Shown here: piece after piece, positions 63,096 to 64,000 of the stretch | Layout: the number at the start of each line of letters is the position of its first letter | Numbering within the stretch: position 1 is the stretch's first letter | Source: Micropterus salmoides | Lineage: Eukaryota; Chordata; Actinopteri; Centrarchiformes; Centrarchidae | Direction of reading: 5' to 3' | Length of the DNA: 64,000 nt | NCBI RefSeq assembly: GCF_014851395.1 | Contig: NW_024041262.1 | Coordinates: forward strand, 12,235,252-12,299,251 | Notes under the pieces: generated by a model | Seen by the model: only the letters and a program-made list of their open reading frames with translations | Databases searched by the model: none | What the model was told of the DNA's origin: nothing | Program-made: the position numbers and the translations under genes

Positions 63096-64000
63096 AAGGG
63101 TGCTCCGATCGATGGGTTACCGATCATAATCGGCCGATAATGGCTTTAACTAGTTTGATCGGTGGTCGCTAAAAAGGCCGATAAGAAAAGCCGATCAGAT
63201 GATGAAATACTGGCCAGACAAATTTTCAAGGGCAGCTAAAATGTTTCACTACGCTGTCTGAGCGGTTTTCAAAGCTACCTAGCACCAAAGTCCTTCTCAG
63301 ACAAGAAGGGATTAATGCGCCCACATAATCATTTACAATTAGAGTTGAGCAGCAATCAGACAAGTGGAGCAAAACGCAGGAGGGATCATGTGAAACTGTC
63401 GCAGCTGTGCTCATCTCAGTCACACGCCACCCGCAACCGGAGTTTAACAGTTTAACGCATCAGGCAGAGAGAGAGACTGATCCTTCAGTGTGAGTTTCCT
63501 GATGCAAAGACTCAATCAGCTGACTGCCTCTCTCTCTCTGTTTTCGTAACAAAAACGGAGACTTTTCGCTACGTTTCCGCCTCCCCTCCAGATTAAAACG
63601 GTGAATCAGAAGATGTTTGTTTGAAAACGCTGCGGAACCGATGGACAAAACAGAGGATTTCATAAAACGATGACACACACTCACATTTGGTTTTGTGAGT
63701 CGGTCTTAAAAGTCATGCAAAGCAAAAACACGATGCTTTAAGGAGTTTTAGTTTTGGTATTTTTATTAAAATATAAGTACTGTGTAAATAACACTTAACA
63801 GTTAGCCTAGCATACTGTGCATATCGCTGTATTTACTTTGCGACAACTCCCAGTCTGTTTCCCGCCGCCGTCTCTCGTACTCCCGTGTTACTTTCAGTAA
63901 CAGTTCCACTCCGTTGTCGGTCAATGCAAAAAAAGAAAAAAGCCTGGTGTGGTTCTTGGTCTGTATTAATTTCTTCTTTCGCTAAATCATCCGCTACTGT
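63096..64000. mobile_element. hAT-like element, truncated by the window end
   Basis: Starts AAGGGTGCTCCGATCGATGG, then carries repeated sub-terminal CGATAATCGGCCGATAAT-type motifs, as in a fish hAT family whose ends read GGGGTGCTCCGATC. The following 800 bp are comparatively CpG-rich and contain no transposase. The right end lies outside the window. Confidence 0.6.

Larger units (their letters stand above)
58131..64000. other. 5' flank of the gene, repeat-rich
   Basis: Contains pyrimidine/purine-rich tracts (58080-58990), a (CA)n tract, two SINEs, a hAT-like fragment near 60190-60275 and a hAT-like element from about 63096 to the end. No coding gene is supported. The 131-177-codon ORFs at 58074-59032 are readings of CT/GA-rich low-complexity DNA. 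Confidence 0.55.

Noticed and set aside
1..64000. Bacterial-type systems, CRISPR arrays, phage genes
   Set aside because: No regular spaced repeats, no dense ORFs; the window is clearly vertebrate nuclear DNA.

Overview
This window looks like vertebrate nuclear DNA, almost certainly from a ray-finned (teleost) fish. It is gene-poor, dense in (CA/GT)n microsatellites, and carries the transposon mix typical of teleosts: an L2-clade LINE, a Tx1-group LINE, a DIRS-type tyrosine-recombinase remnant, several hAT-like non-autonomous elements, and tRNA-derived SINEs with fish-type core sequences. There is no bacterial organisation (no operons, no dense ORFs), and almost all ORFs of 60-180 codons are chance readings of low-complexity DNA.

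One cellular protein-coding gene is supported, on the minus strand. Its start codon is at 57549. Three coding exons fit together with consensus splice sites and matching phases: exon 1 at 57431-57549, exon 2 at 43902-44086 and exon 3 at 39610-39848. They total 543 nt, exactly 181 codons, ending in phase 0 at a GTAAGT donor. The encoded N-terminal segment is basic, Ser/Pro/Arg-rich and apparently disordered, with several basophilic-kinase-like sites. I could not name the gene. No later exon was recognised, so 1-39609 is treated as a very large third intron (or intron plus unrecognised exons), and 57550-64000 as the 5' flank.

Layout: 1-39609 is intronic DNA with microsatellites, hAT-like pieces (about 4257 and 21866), a decayed DIRS-type fragment (about 29300-29955), several unique-looking GC-balanced blocks that may be regulatory, an unidentified ORF (37641-38288) beside a 400-bp fold-back element, and a perfect 19-bp hairpin (39197-39239). 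Intron 2 (39849-43901) has nothing I can identify with confidence. Intron 1 (44087-57430) holds a nested transposon complex: a rearranged Tx1-like LINE (46748-50522) bounded on both sides by the same (AGGAG)n microsatellite, carrying a hAT-like insertion with an 8-bp target-site duplication and a SINE. Next to it lies a 5'-truncated L2 LINE (about 51840-54262) containing another SINE. The 5' flank (57550-64000) has a moderately CpG-rich putative promoter zone, two neighbouring SINEs of different families (one with a perfect 11-bp target-site duplication), and a hAT-like element running off the window end.

The most interesting structure is the Tx1-like LINE sitting inside a pentanucleotide microsatellite. 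It suggests a microsatellite-targeting retrotransposon that was later internally deleted and twice invaded.
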